Shown: positions 12,501 to 28,169 of the stretch, in pieces
How the letters are laid out: every line of letters starts with the position of its first letter
Numbering within the stretch: position 1 is the stretch's first letter
Assembly: GCF_020382885.2 (NCBI RefSeq)
Contig: NC_058502.1
Coordinates: 11,435,950 to 11,499,949 of the forward strand
DNA from: Scatophagus argus
Taxonomy: Eukaryota > Chordata > Actinopteri > Scatophagidae
Reading direction: 5' to 3'
Length of the DNA: 64,000 bases
Translations under genes and position numbers: made by a program
Notes under the pieces: model-generated
What the model was told of the DNA's origin: nothing
Databases searched by the model: none
What the model saw: only the letters and a program-made list of their open reading frames with translations

Positions 12501-15500
12501 TTTGCCTGCCTCCCCAGCAGTGGAGACTGAGAACGATGAGATGTAGACATTTGCTCAGAGGTACCAATGTCAGTCTCTAAAGTGCATGGTTCCACATTGT
12601 TGGAGAGGAGAGATGTTTGTTTCTCATCAGATTTAAAATTCTGATCCCTAAGGTGCCTGCCTGAAGAAGTGACTTCTGGACTGTTTTTGAGTTTGCTGTC
12701 TTTTGGGGAAAATGGTCTTAAGTTTTCAAGTTTTACCCGCTTTAACGCTACAGTTGGCATGGAGACTTTGGTGTCCACTGCATGAGAACTGTTTACTGGT
12801 AATTTCTGCGTTTTGTGACATGAGAAACCAGCAGCTGCGTTACTGGAGTTGGACACAATTCTGAATGAACAGTTTTTCTCTGAAGAGGAAGATTTGATTG
12901 TTCCTCCATCTGCCTTGGGCTTTGCGGTCTTATGGGCAGGGGGGACTACATAGGTCACGGGATCAGGGGTAAAAAGCTCAAATAAATCGTCATCTATTAC
13001 AACTGGTCTTCGTGGGCGGGGACGAGAACTCAGAGAAGCTGAATTTGATTTTGAGGCTGGTTTGGGAGTGCTGTAGTCCGACTTCCGGCTCTCCTCCGCC
13101 TGATGACTCCTGCTCAGGGTCTTGACAGGTAAGAGTGAGGCACTACGTTGAGTATGACCAGAGTTTTGGCTGCTTAGCTGACAATGAGGAGAGCTGCCAG
13201 CATCCTTCTGGGAAACCTCGGAGGATAACAAAGAGCCTGATTTATCCCTTTTATTGTTTTCCTTGCTTCTTTTCTTCAAAATTGCTTCACCTGGGTTTGA
13301 AGGCAAACTTAACTCTATTAAATCCACTGTATGATTATGAGAGGATTTTACATATGCTTGCTTTGCCCCCACTGATGGTTGTCTTTTTATACAAGGTTTG
13401 GGTGACATTGATGCGCAGGATGACTGGGTGGGTTTAAATGCTGATGATAGTTCCAAGTCGGTTGACTGGCCAGATGCTGGCTCTGTGCACAGATGGCTAT
13501 CTGTGGTCTGAGGCGACAGTTCCGAGACTGAAGAATGGCACGATGATGGCTGAGGCACCAGGGAATTGCTGAATGAACTGACAACAGTGGGTTTTGGTGT
13601 CTGTGCTTTGCCAAAGTTCTCCACCTGAAAACACAGTTTCTTGGCACCGTCATCACAGTCCTCAGACTCCCTGCGCCTCTTCTGAGACGAGTGATTCAAT
13701 TCCACTGCTGGAGAGAGAAGAAGACATGAAAAATATAACTTCTTATACAAACATTCAACGTTTACTAATGCCTTCCAATGTCAGTGTTCAGAGAAATGTA
13801 ACTACCAACAGTTTGAAGCTCACATTCTTTGTTTTCAAGCGTTTAGCCTAAACTATATGGATACCACAGATTCACATTAACTGGAGAAACATGAAACACT
13901 TTTGTTAAGAAGTAATCACAGGAAATACAGTGTTTGTCAGCAGACAGTAGTTTTATGTAGTTCATGGGAATAAAGGAAAAGGATGCAGCCACAGTGAGAT
14001 GACAAGCTGCAGGAAACAGGATGCACACGACCAACTTCTCAGTGAGGGAACTAACTCCCTTTTCCTTATTAATGTCAGGTTCCCTATTAGCATTGGATTT
14101 ATATCCCAAAACAGCACTTTTGCTTTGTTGACACCAATTCCTCTACCACTGTGTTGTTGGTCAACTGAAAAGTGTGCTGCAATATGTTCAATTTATTATA
14201 TCGTCCGACTATATGATGAAAAAAATTTAAATCTGTTTCAGTGGACTGTAGTGAAACATTAAACATGTTGCAGGAGATGATCCTCATACTCTGCTTTCAT
14301 TAAACATTGTAGCTTTATGAAAAGGAAGCATAAACATAGAAAACTGAATCAGAGTTGTTTAAATCTGTAAGTAAAACCTGTGAAATCTGTGAATTAAGCA
14401 GTTTGGTCATTTATTTTTACTACATTACCTGAAGTTAACTTTTCACTTGACGGTGTTTGTTTATGTTGTTGGTCCTAAAAAAAAAAAACACAACAACAAC
14501 TTCCATGAGTCAAACTTTCAGCAGCAATAAAAATATTCGAATACATCTCACACTGAGACTGAGCTACACCTGGGTCATGTGTTTTCACATCTTCACGCTG
14601 GCATGTTTCTGAGAGGCAACCTTTTAAAAGGAAATATCAGTAAACTCTTTAACTAAACACCTGGCAGACCTTCTTTAACTCATCTTAACCCAACTTTAGA
14701 CTTGCTACCTTGTGACCAATCAGCTGAAGCCTGGTCCCATCTCTGAATCACTGTAAACACATGAAATAGGTCAGGTGTTGTTTATTGACAGCTGTTTCCC
14801 TTGTGGAAAAAAACCATCAAGCCAGTCAGAGCCTTGTAGCAGAATTAACAATGGAGACACCTGCTACATTCCATTACCTATACTACCATACTACTTAACA
14901 TAACAGACAGTATTTTCTGTTCTGATATACAACCCTCTGTGCAGCAGAAGACATGTCACATCAACTGAGCGACGGAGAAAGCACAAAAAGATGACAGCTC
15001 ACTGACAGATGACAGAAGCCACAATGACAGATGACAGCGCTTTCAAGTGCAAAGACTAGGTCTACATCTTTGAGGCTTGTGTATAATTAATACATGCATA
15101 TATGAACAGTGATAAGCGACTGGGTCGGTCAGAGCTCAAGAGTCAATCAAATGCCTCAACTGTACGTAAATGCTGCCATGAACGATTACTGATGTTCCAT
15201 TAACCAAATGATTTTACCTGGCAAGGGGCTACAGAGCTGTGCATGATGGGTAAACTGGAACCACTCCCCTTGTCAGGAGAGTTGGTACTATGAGAAGGCT
15301 GGTAGCCTCTCATGGGCCACTGGCTCCCATGCTCAGAGTCCAGTTGGGGCAGTGGGCTAACTTCTTGAGTAGATCTGGTGTTGAGTGATGGTGTCAAGGA
15401 AGGCCTGTGGAGCTGGACAGTTTGTACGCAACTCCATACATCGCTGGATTGAGCCTAGCAGAGTAAATGGTAATACCCACAGCAATTCAGAACAACATGA

Positions 15501-17916
15501 CTGCTATATTAAAGATCATGAATAATACATTTTTTGACAAATCTAGATTCCATTAAGGTTTGTATTAAAAAAGGGAAAACAATACCTTGTTAGCTTCTTG
15601 TCTTGCTGTTACATTTTCACACCCTGAGTAAGACATCATGACTTTAGACTCAGTCACTTGATCTCTCCTGATGTGGGAAGGTGGGGAGTGGTTGCTTAAA
15701 TCCTTCATGAATTGAGAGGATACTGGCTGAAAGGTACCAGGAGGCAAGGGTTGTGGCTTATTAGCTGCAGTTCCACCATTAGTTGGGCTGACTGGAACAG
15801 GCTGTGAAAAGGAAGACCCCGAAGGTTGTGTAGAGTGATGCAAAGGACCCACTCTTGGTGTGAAATGGGGCCTGTTTGCTGAGGAACCAATGTTACTAGG
15901 CCCCCTTGGAACAAATCTTGATGAATGTATTGGTCCCAGATAATGAGGAGGGTGCCTTGGAGGACCCATTCTGTCTCTATGGCACAGCTCTGGGCTTTGA
16001 AGTGGCAACATTCTCCTGGGTAGGGGGTGAGGAAACTTGTTAGGGACCTGAGAGGGCTTCATTGGAGTCTCCTGGAGGAAAGATGCAAAGCGGGGTAGGG
16101 AGCACTGCTGGAGTGGTAGGTCCTTCACTGAAATACAGAACATGGATGGGGGGTTTAAGGCTATTAAAGTGTCAGGTGTCATTAAATGTTCAAATGTGAA
16201 CAGGATTGACATGTTGTCATTTATCAGTCAGCCAAGACCCACAAAACCTACAATACCTGTAATTGTGGCTCATCCTTCATGTGACTTTTATTATTATCAT
16301 TATTATGCATACATTATTTTAGCATGAACAGTTCCCTTCTGATCTCACCAGTCATAAATTCACAAACAACATTTTGGATGTTTGAGAGGGAGTAACCTCT
16401 CTTATAGCTTTACATTGCTGCATTCACCGCATGCCACATCTAGATTCAACAGTGGCGGCACACCCAAAGAGCTTTGCCTGAACCAGATATTTTGTTTTTC
16501 AAGTGTTATTCAATTGATTAATAAGCATTTGTTTTTTCTCTTTTGCCATGCAAACAGCTCTTTTGCAGCAGGGTTAAGCAGAGCTATGGTCATATGTTGT
16601 TGTTGTTGTGAAAGTCAATAAAAAAGCTTCAAATTAAGCTGATGCAATTCATTTCAACAAATGGACTAAAATCACAAGATTCTGCAAACTAACAAATATT
16701 TGAAGTTGGGTCTGCTGCCAACTTTGTTGAAAGATTCCCACAAAGATTTAACGGTTAGGCTCATGATTTACCATCATGTGCATGGTTCATGCAATATGTA
16801 CTTGCACGAAGACAACTTGCAGCACTTTAGTGAGAAAATGAGACATTGCATAAACCTAGCCAAATTTGCAATATCTTAACATGTAAATAAACATTCGTTG
16901 TCAAAAAAAACCCCAACACTATAACTTTACCGGATGTAAGATTTATAACAGGGTTCTTGTATTAAATTGTATTTTATTCTTTTGGATAACCATCAAAACA
17001 TCTGGCTGTGTTTGAAGACAGACAGACAACGATGGCCCCTCTCTACCTACACAATAAGTTGAAAGTTACGATAACATTAGCGCAAGCATCACGGTCTAGC
17101 TAAATACACTTATTTCACAAGACATCAACACCTGAAGATACGGTATCTGACAATATGACCCACCTTTACTCCCCGGGGAAAAACACTCTTTAAGTGATCT
17201 GCAAGAAAACCAGGGGGAGAATGTGATTATGTTTCGATAATAACAGTTTTTATCACCAAGGCGACCGTGCAGTTTTCAGATAAGAACGTAAGAACGCGGC
17301 AAACCTAACACGAATTGTTCCATTGTAGTCCAAACAAGGAAGACACCTGTTAGTCCATTTTTGTTGGCTAATAATCACGTCATGCTAGGTGAAGTCACAA
17401 CATGGGTCCAGCAGCACATGTTTTGAAGATTCAATAGAAGAATTTTGACTTGCGAATAACTTTGTGCCTGTTGGCATAACTTTAATGTTCAGCTGCACTT
17501 ACACCACAAACTATTGATCACAAACACACATACGGTTAAATAACATAAGGTTAACAACAATAAATACTAGCAGCGCAAATGTTAGCAACTCAAAAACAAA
17601 GCTACCGCTAGCTACAATTATATGCATGCTAGTGAGGAAATGGATACTAGGACGTGTTTTAACAACGTCAGCGTACACATGAGTTAAATTGTGTATTTTC
17701 ATATGGTATGTGGCGGTTTTCAATGTCTGGCTAACTTTTACTATTAAACTGCTAGCGCTAACAAATAACAAAATTGAATGTTTTGCAAGCTGCTTTTCCA
17801 GGAAGTGGTCTGTTTAGCTAGCTGGCTAACGCCTTTACAACTTAACAATGAAAAGCAAACAAAGTTGACATGTTCTCTTACCGCGTGTCTCCTTGATTTT
17901 CTGTTGCTCGTTTCAT
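6569..17916 (-). CDS. slf2: SMC5-SMC6 complex localization factor 2 (FAM178A), 21 coding exons
   Basis: SLF2 works with SLF1 to recruit the SMC5/6 complex to DNA damage and is regarded as the vertebrate counterpart of yeast Nse6. Coding exons on the minus strand: 17882-17916, 17164-17198, 15586-16127, 15218-15454, 14429-14474, 12275-13707, 12084-12166, 11878-11991, 11606-11773, 10458-10563, 10260-10347, 10026-10167, 9829-9916, 9523-9699, 9285-9379, 9051-9138, 8796-8909, 8569-8646, 8366-8452, 7229-7297, 6569-7066. All phases match and total 1,440 codons. Residues 1 to about 740 look disordered (Ser/Pro-rich). The conserved C-terminal fold spans about 777-1280, with EHQEFLQRYS, GEIVFNLEKFGRIFN, FKMMSVH, LFPFENLQPPF, NIRDWNTM, HVKCDIRE, VKDLVARI and LHDKLYDYW matching human SLF2. 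After that comes an acidic tail of about 155 residues. I chose the start because exon 1 (MKRATENQGDT) supplies the two bases needed by exon 2. Confidence 0.93.
7828..7953 (-). repeat. Degenerate teleost interspersed repeat in an slf2 intron
   Basis: On the minus strand the stretch reads GTTGCAACTAAAGATTATTTT, then AATTAATCTG and GGCGATTAATC. I recognise this as the common fish repeat with GCTGCAACTAATGATTATTTT...ATTAATCTG. A related copy lies at 21463-21780. The assignment is from memory of the family, not from a search. Confidence 0.4.
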
Positions 17917-19423
17917 TTTGATGATTGGGCAGACTGTCAATAATCATAAACAGCAATAATAACGCATTCAGAGCTAAAATCATCTCATCAACATGATCTT
18001 CTCCCGCCTGGGACCAGCTGAAGCTATCATTGCGAATTGCATTATGGAACTTGTAGTCCAACAGTATTCCAGTTTAAAGGAATACTCCACTGAAATTCAT
18101 TGAAGTTCATCTTACCACAGAAGGAAACAATTTTAGCTTTCCAATATTTGGCATGGCTTTTCTGTTACAAAATACAAAATACATCTTTATATAGTCAGTG
18201 GTTATTGTTCACGTTCACTGACCAGAGTAAAATTCTTTCTTTTCAGGGGTTATCTGTTTGAGGTGGTTAAAAGAAGCTGTCTATGGAAGAGCGGTCATAA
18301 GAATTAAATTAAATTATTTCTACTGCAGTATTACTTCAGTTATGTTGCTGGTATAAATGGGCCTGACCACCACCAATACTTGCATTTTTAAAATTAAAAA
18401 ATAACTGAAAAAAACTATAAAACTGATCAAAATTGAATCAAGGCAATCAGGTCAAAGTTTGGTCACTATCCAAACTTAATGTAGACATGAAAAAAACTCA
18501 TCCAAACAACACAAGTAGACACAGATTTAGATTTGTACATAGATGTACATGTATTTAATCAGAGCTTTCAGAGTACATTTAAGCAATGCAGAGGGAATTA
18601 CATTTTCTAATGAAAAATGACAATACTAAGACTTAATGGGATATTGCAAACAAAATCTTAGCAGGCTGTTTTCTTTAAATCACCACTGCTGTTTCAGTGG
18701 CTGTGAGGCCAACAGTAGCTATTTACTGCAGGAACAGGAGCTGGAGGTGACGACATCAAGAGACAAAGATGGACCAAAAGTGGTCATACAGAGTGACAAA
18801 CACAATCTTCACTATCATGATTCACAGTGTCACTGTGAAACTATGGAACTATAATCCAAATAATGGATTTATCACTTATACAGTGCAATACTGACAGCAA
18901 TGCAGTGTTTGGCACCTTTAAAATTTGACTAAGCTTGATAAAACACAAAGAGAAAACTGTCAGACACAACACAGACGGCAACAACATACAAGGACACTGC
19001 ACATAGACCAGTCATAAACAGAGAAAGTAAAAGGAAAGGAATGTCTAGTTGTCTTAACTGTCCCACCCTGCTCTTAAGAGACTGCAAAAATGTATAATGT
19101 ATGCTTTGAAAAGTGAAACAAAAAAAAGAACGGTCTACCCTGCAGTGGTCCCTTTTATGTTAAAAAAAAGGTCTCACACAAAATCTAAAAATTGCCAGTG
19201 AGTGTAAATAAAATTAATTAAATTATGTCATTCAATAAATAGCATTGGTGTCCTGAGCAGGTAATGATTAAGTCAGTATAATCAGATGCACAGGCAAGCC
19301 GAGGCCACAACAAGAGTACCTTTGATGTGTGTGTAGCATCAAAACACATATTGTACCCTGAAGTTTTATAATGTACTTTAAAACAAAAAACAAAACTATA
19401 TTATCTGTTTTAAGTGGCAATGT
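17917..19423 (-). other. slf2 5' flank and probable pgam1 3' UTR
   Basis: The slf2 start lies only 1.8 kb from the pgam1 stop, with both genes on the minus strand. Part of this stretch should be slf2 leader and promoter and part pgam1 3' UTR or termination region. It is AT-rich. A 72-codon plus-strand frame at 18636-18854 has no features that I recognise. Confidence 0.4.
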
Positions 19424-19433
19424 TTTATTTATT
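19424..19433 (-). terminator. pgam1: Overlapping polyadenylation signals, likely pgam1
   Basis: TTTATTTATT on the plus strand gives two overlapping AATAAA hexamers on the minus strand, about 310 bp past the pgam1 stop. A longer 3' UTR ending further left is also possible. Confidence 0.4.
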
Positions 19434-19741
19434 AACTATTTAATTATTTATATAATCTGCTTTTATGAGCAATTTTTAAAGTCTGCATTATTAATGTATC
19501 ATTTTAGTTGAAAAGTATTCACAGTCTGTTAAGAGCTGTGCCTCCCCTGGTCCAGATGTATCCCAATTATTCTCCCTCTACATGTGAGTGCAGTCAGGTT
19601 GCTTTTGACAACAATCTACAGCGTACTTATCATGTATGACAATCCACAATAAATTAGGTTTTCAGAAAAGCACCAATGTGAGGCCAGTTTTTCGGGCCAA
19701 CCCTCAATGTCATACAGAGTTTTGTTTTTTTTTCCGTTGCT

Positions 19742-22420
<2,679 letters not shown>

Positions 22421-22560
22421 AATTACAATATTACAATATGTCCGTGTTTAATGAATGAAAATTACCTTAATAAACAATTTTTAAAACGGATACAGAGAAT
22501 GTTTGGTTGAAAACTCCCTGCTCCAGAGAGGAAGACAGGTCGACTCACACCGGCGAGGAC

Positions 22561-22612
22561 TTTTATCCCGTGGATTGGTTACTCCCATACTTCCTGGTTT
22601 TCTTATCCAATG
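22561..22612 (-). promoter_or_regulatory. pgam1: pgam1 core promoter: TATA-like and CCAAT boxes
   Basis: On the minus strand, GATAAAA at 22561-22567 is a TATA-like box about 145 bp upstream of the pgam1 ATG. An inverted repeat partner CCAAT lies at 22574-22578 (ATTGG on plus), and a second CCAAT in the opposite orientation is at 22608-22612. Spacing predicts a start site near 22535 and a leader of about 115 bp. Motifs are seen; the start site is inferred. Confidence 0.45.
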
Positions 22613-22732
22613 AGATTCCTCCGAAGTACGTGTATGTTATTCCCTGACCTATCACAGCGGTGGGCGTCAGCGGCATGGATCGTTCCCTGACCTTCATACT
22701 GCATGTTGTACTTTATTGACTTTTCATTGTTT

Positions 22733-22791
<59 letters not shown>
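22733..22791. repeat. (TCTA)n microsatellite
   Basis: About 14 uninterrupted copies of a tetranucleotide, 310 bp upstream of the pgam1 start codon. Likely polymorphic in length. Confidence 0.95.
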
Positions 22792-22793
<2 letters not shown>

Positions 22794-22799
22794 ATACAG

Positions 22800-25700
22800 A
22801 TGAATGCAAGTGACAAAGTAAACATCCAAATATCAAAGTATATCAAAATATTAAGTATACTATTTGAAAGTTTACAGGATGACAATGTAAAATGTAACTT
22901 ATTCACTTCTTTGTAAGCCTATGTCAAAGGGAAAACAAAGCAGCTGTCAGAGGAACCATTAGACTTCTGACTTTTCTGAAGTCCATAATGCGCCCTCTAG
23001 GAAGTATAAAGGCATAGCTACATATTTAAGAACACAAATGAAATAGGATTATACAGACAAGGTAGTCTAAGAACCAAGATCCCTTTGGACAGCTGGATCC
23101 AAGTAGCTTCAAAACTGTCTTTGTCGCTTTTATTATGGTTGCTATGTTGTAATCCTCACCGAGGGAAGCAAGCAAAAATCTGCAAAGAGAATTCTTTGCA
23201 CCTAATTATATCTAATGATCAGTGAATCCTCCCTTAATGGATTTTCTTTTCTTATCTAACTCTTGCTTTTTTTTTCATCCTCAGTCACATAATTCTTGTA
23301 GTTACTATAACCCAGTGACTATAAATTTAAAGCACCAAAATAAGAAATGACCAGAGGCAGCACCGTGTCACTGGCTTAACAGTCACGTAATCACATCTTT
23401 TGAGATATACTAAAGAAATGAAGGACCAAGTCGACATAGTGTATTTCAAAGGAGCAATTTTGGAATAAAATATGAAAGAAGGAACTACAGGGACTAAATA
23501 AAGTGCCACAAAGCATTAGGTTTGATTGCTTGCAGAAAAACCCAGACTGAAGCAGGTTAATGTGCAGATATCAACAATGGAAAGAAAGAACTTTTTAGTT
23601 CCACTTACCTTATCACCTTTTCATCTCATGGTTTTTGGACTTATCATTGGACTTAGTTATTTTGGCTTTGCTTTGCTGCTGCTGCAACAAAACTATTGTG
23701 CGAAATGTTGACAACGGTTTTAGACATATTTGCTAATTTTATGACCAAAATTAATGAAGAGGATATGTTTAATTTGAAGAAGTAATATATACCTTCAAAC
23801 ATTCCGTTTTTCTAACAAAAGCAGGCTGGTATAACAGAAAGAATTTGGGCTTCTCTGTGTGAAAACTGTGGGAAGCAGTTCTGAGCCCTGTGAGCTATTA
23901 TCAGGAACAAATGGAAGGAATGTTTGTTTAACTTCCCAGTTTGTGTCAGCTTACACCACATTTGAGATGCAGCATTCATAAGGCGTTTTCCTTTTTTGAG
24001 AGTGTCTGACATTGGATTGTAATCATTGGAAAAGTAATCATCACCTCCAACTCCCTCTTTAACCTTATGTTTTAGTGAGGTAAAAATTACAGGTGATGAA
24101 TGATGGAGGTGTTGCAGACATAAGTCTGTAGTACATGCAGTGCATAAACTCAGTAAAAAACAGCCAGGGAATTAGTGAATTCATCCACCCAGTGACCCCT
24201 CCCACCCCACCCCTTTCTCTCTGACTTTCTCAGACTTATTCACTCCGTAACACACTTGCAACGTCTTGGCTAAAGTTTGGCAGGGTGAAGAAAGCAGTGG
24301 TATTTTCGAAGCTCTAAAAATAACCCCATTTCCCACCACTGGCTGCCATTGGCCTCACGCAATACATGAACACTGTGCCCATTCAGAAGTATTACGTGGG
24401 CAAAAGCTTCTGCAACAGATGTGGAGTCAGTATCTCCGTTCAGCATGTTTGGAAACTATAAACTGGCATGTGACAGAGGCAAACTAAAAGGCTTACACGC
24501 CTGGAACAGAGTGCCGATTCATGCCTTACACAGACAGGAAATGTCAATCTCAGACTCCTGCTTGGATCTTTTGGTACACCTTCCCCCTCTCACTTCTCGA
24601 CTTTTTCTGCTCATTCACTTGTTCTGTCAGTCTCCATCTGTTTTCCCAGCTCCTCTTTCCCTCTCCTCTGCAGTGGAATGTGCATCTCAGCAGTATTTGA
24701 TGAAAGTGTGGTTAACAGGGCGCTGCGTCTGTGTTTTCATGTTTCATGTGCGTACATGTAGCCTCCTGATACGAGACAGGATACAAAGACTGTCAGCAGG
24801 GTAAAGAAAAGAGTTTCCCCTGGGAATTGCCCAGAATTTGGGTGGGTAAGACTGACAGTGCACTTCCAGTCCTGAACAGCTGCTGAGTGGGTTATAACTG
24901 ACCAAGCATACACACCTGGTTCAGTAAAACCCAAAGCACTCTGGTCTGTGAGAAATTCCTGCAAAAACAAGACCTCTGAGATGAACATCAGGACTGTGCA
25001 CAGTAAAAAAGTTTAAGTTTTTAAGTATTGGTATTTTGTAAATATTAGTCTTCATATTTTAAATATGTTTAAGGCCCACAGTTTAAGTTTGTCAGTGGCA
25101 TTAGCATTTGTGATTCCTTGTCAAAGTTATTCCAGCATAAGAGATTAGGGACAAAAATGATCCTCATTCTGTGGAAAACATTTCAGTTTCAGTTTGAGCA
25201 AATATGAGGCTTCAGTTGCTCAAGTCAAATGTGTGTCTTCCACATTTAAAGGATGTTTATTGCACAATTTCCTGGTCACATTAGCTTCGGTTGAAGTTAA
25301 GAAAGCAATTTTGTATGCAAGGGCTATAGAATTTGTGCCCTGTCACTTATACTGGAGCTGCCATGCAAACAGATCTCTCATCTCCACAGCCAGTATGGAC
25401 AGTAGGAACAATTGCAGTGACCAAAAATCCTTCCAATTTACATATGCTCACGTCAGTACTGTTGTAAGATTAAATGAAGATAAATCTGTCCCTATGATCA
25501 AGAGTCTTTTTTTCTTTTTATATTGTGAATATTTGTATGTCCTGTGTGTTTTGTTTATGAATAAATTAAATAAAGTCTTGAAGCAAGACGTGTATAATTA
25601 GAATTTGTACATTTTATTTTAGCAAGACTTCCTGAATCGAACACCTTTTATGGAGACCATCTGGCCCGGTAAAATAGATATAAATACAATATTGTATTCC

Positions 25701-28160
25701 ATGCCTGCTCCACGGATGCTGTTCTGCAGCTCTGTGTTCTTTACACCACTTTATTGAGACACAGGAGAAAGAAAAAGATGCATTTTGACAATTTTTCTGA
25801 ATTTTTACCGAGAGTGACAGAAGACATTTTCTCTCTGGTAATCCTGCCAGTGATTTAATTGTAACCATGAGTCTCATTGACATCATTGTCATCCATTAGG
25901 ACTTCAGAACTCACTTTTAGCTTCTCTGGCTGGGAACTCTATCAGCTTTTCAGTTAAGTCACATCAGTCCTTGACAACAATACGCATGATGCTAGGCTTT
26001 CAGGGAGGGCCAGAGGAACCATTTGAAGGGGTGATGATGACTGTTGGTCTCTTGCAGACGGGTGGGAAAGCTCTTACAGGAAATGTGTCTTTGGTTGAGT
26101 AGCCAGCATAAATATCACACAGTTGGCACTCCCGAGAAGTGCCTAGCTCCACATACGTCCTTACACCAAGTTGTCCAGGTTTTCTTTGCTGTCTGTGTAG
26201 CTGGAAAGAAATATAACAACCTCACTGTGGTGGGGTGACCGCGCGCTCCTAATACTGTAAAGAGGTATAGCATAAGATTCCAACTTTGTTATATTTCCTA
26301 TGATTACAAGGGCTTTTTGTTTGAACATGGATGTGATGTTTGAGGATTAAATTAAAAAATGGGCTCATACTCAAACTATAAACTGGCGTGACATCTATAA
26401 AGCGTGTGCTATGTAATATTAACTGGCCTGTTAGTGTGGTAAGCTCAAAAACATCTGAGACATAAATGCTGAGAATCCTTTTCTAGGCCTTTATTATCAA
26501 CACACGTTATAGTTGCGAGTTATCCAAAAACTTAAATGATTCTCCATGTTTACTTTCAATGTCAAGCTGAACCCTGGAGTCACTGTTGTTTATGCGGCTC
26601 ACAGAGCTGCTGTGTGCTCCCTCCATTTGGTTCTATACAACAGTGTGTTTCCACCGACGCCGACACGTAGACGGGACAACACTTCTGTGGAAATCTCAGA
26701 GGGAAAGAGGCTGGATGTGTGTATGGAGGGGGGCTCCTTTCCTTCTTTAGAAGTGCAAGATTTATATCCCGGTGCTGCAGCTGGTTAACATTAAACCCTT
26801 CCACTCCCATAGCTCTGGTCACAGATGTCACCTCAACACACACATATATGCGCTGCATTTTTCCTGTTGTCAATGCGTAGGAAGACCACTGACCCAAAGG
26901 ACTGTTTCTCTTTCAGTGTAATAAAACAAGGAAATACAAACCGAATAAAATGCACAAATTAAGTACAAATAAGGTGCAGAGTTTGTAGTTTTCCTTTTCT
27001 TCATATTGCAATTATTTTAGTGCCTCTGATATGTAGGCACTAAAGAAGTCAAGAGTATTAGTTAGGATCATGCAACAGCAGACACTGTTGGAAGAAAACA
27101 CAAGATATTTCTTCTTTTCTCCACCGATCACCTCCCAGTTTTCATATTCTTTTCATTTATTGTGTTAATTCTGTTTTTACAGTCTAACTTCAGCACTTTG
27201 TTGACTTTGTTTCTTGATTGTAAATCTGGAGCTGCAGCAATGTAACATTTTATCTCTGGTGTTCCTCTCCAAGAACAACTCATTACATTCAACAGGAAAG
27301 AGGAGGGCCCAAAAAAAGAGAAGTGTGTGTTTATGTGTAATCCGTCTGCAGCTATTCTCATGCCCCATGCCAGCAACAAGTGTGCCAAATATAAATACAA
27401 ATTTTGTCAGAGAATTACACAGCTGTTCACACGTAGCACTGGTGCTTTCCTGCTGAGTGTATAAATGCAACCGATGGCAACTTGTCTGCAGCATGTTTTT
27501 AAGACCTGCATGCTGACTGAATTATACGAGACACTGAATCATCTTCTACTGCTTGGCTTCATTTTCATTGGCTGAAAGTTAGCCCACCTCCAGAACCCCA
27601 ACAGACTGTTCCGGTAAGAGCAAGCCTCTTTCCAGATTATTACACACACACAAACAACAGTAGAATCACTCTCATGCAACACACACATTTGCTCCATGAA
27701 ACAGGACATAAAGTTACATCTTGTCTGGGTGTGTGCATACAAGTAACTCTCTTGTTGCCCGTTACACAGATAGGTCTGAGGAGCTATGTCTTTCATGTGG
27801 TCAAGTGGTATAGCATATAAATGATCCCTGCTGATTGGCCAAGGCTTTTATCTCCCAACAGGAAGTTCCTGAGGGCTTCCATCACCAGGCTCTCTAAATC
27901 TGTGTTTCATTTGGGAAAAGCCACCAAAAGCAAAATATGTGAGCGTGGCCTAGCTCTTTTTCTAAATTTAACTCAAAGTGCTCAAAGAAAATTAACAAAG
28001 CATTTTACGATAACGTTTTCCTCAAGCAGCAGCTTGTTCAAAGACTTCTTTGTAACAATACAGGATCACAACCAAAGAAACATCTCACCAGCTCTCACTT
28101 ACTGGTCTTTATTTGTATGCTTTTTGCTCTTTGGCTTTACATAAGGAACACTTAAGGAAT
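22800..28160. other. Intergenic region between pgam1 and marveld1, no gene seen
   Basis: Only short open frames occur on either strand, none with recognisable protein features or convincing splice sites. I saw no tRNA or other RNA gene. The stretch is moderately AT-rich with no clear repeat borders. Confidence 0.5.
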
Positions 28161-28163
28161 ATT

Positions 28164-28169
28164 TTTATT
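28164..28169 (-). terminator. marveld1: Possible marveld1 polyadenylation signal
   Basis: TTTATT on plus (AATAAA on minus) lies about 810 bp past the marveld1 stop. It is one of a few candidates; a C-rich stretch (28900-28925) lies between it and the stop. Confidence 0.3.

Noticed and set aside
17304..17323. Alternative slf2 first exon (ATGGAACAATTCGTG)
   Set aside because: It would end in the wrong phase for exon 2 and has no good donor. The exon at 17882-17916 fits phase and donor.
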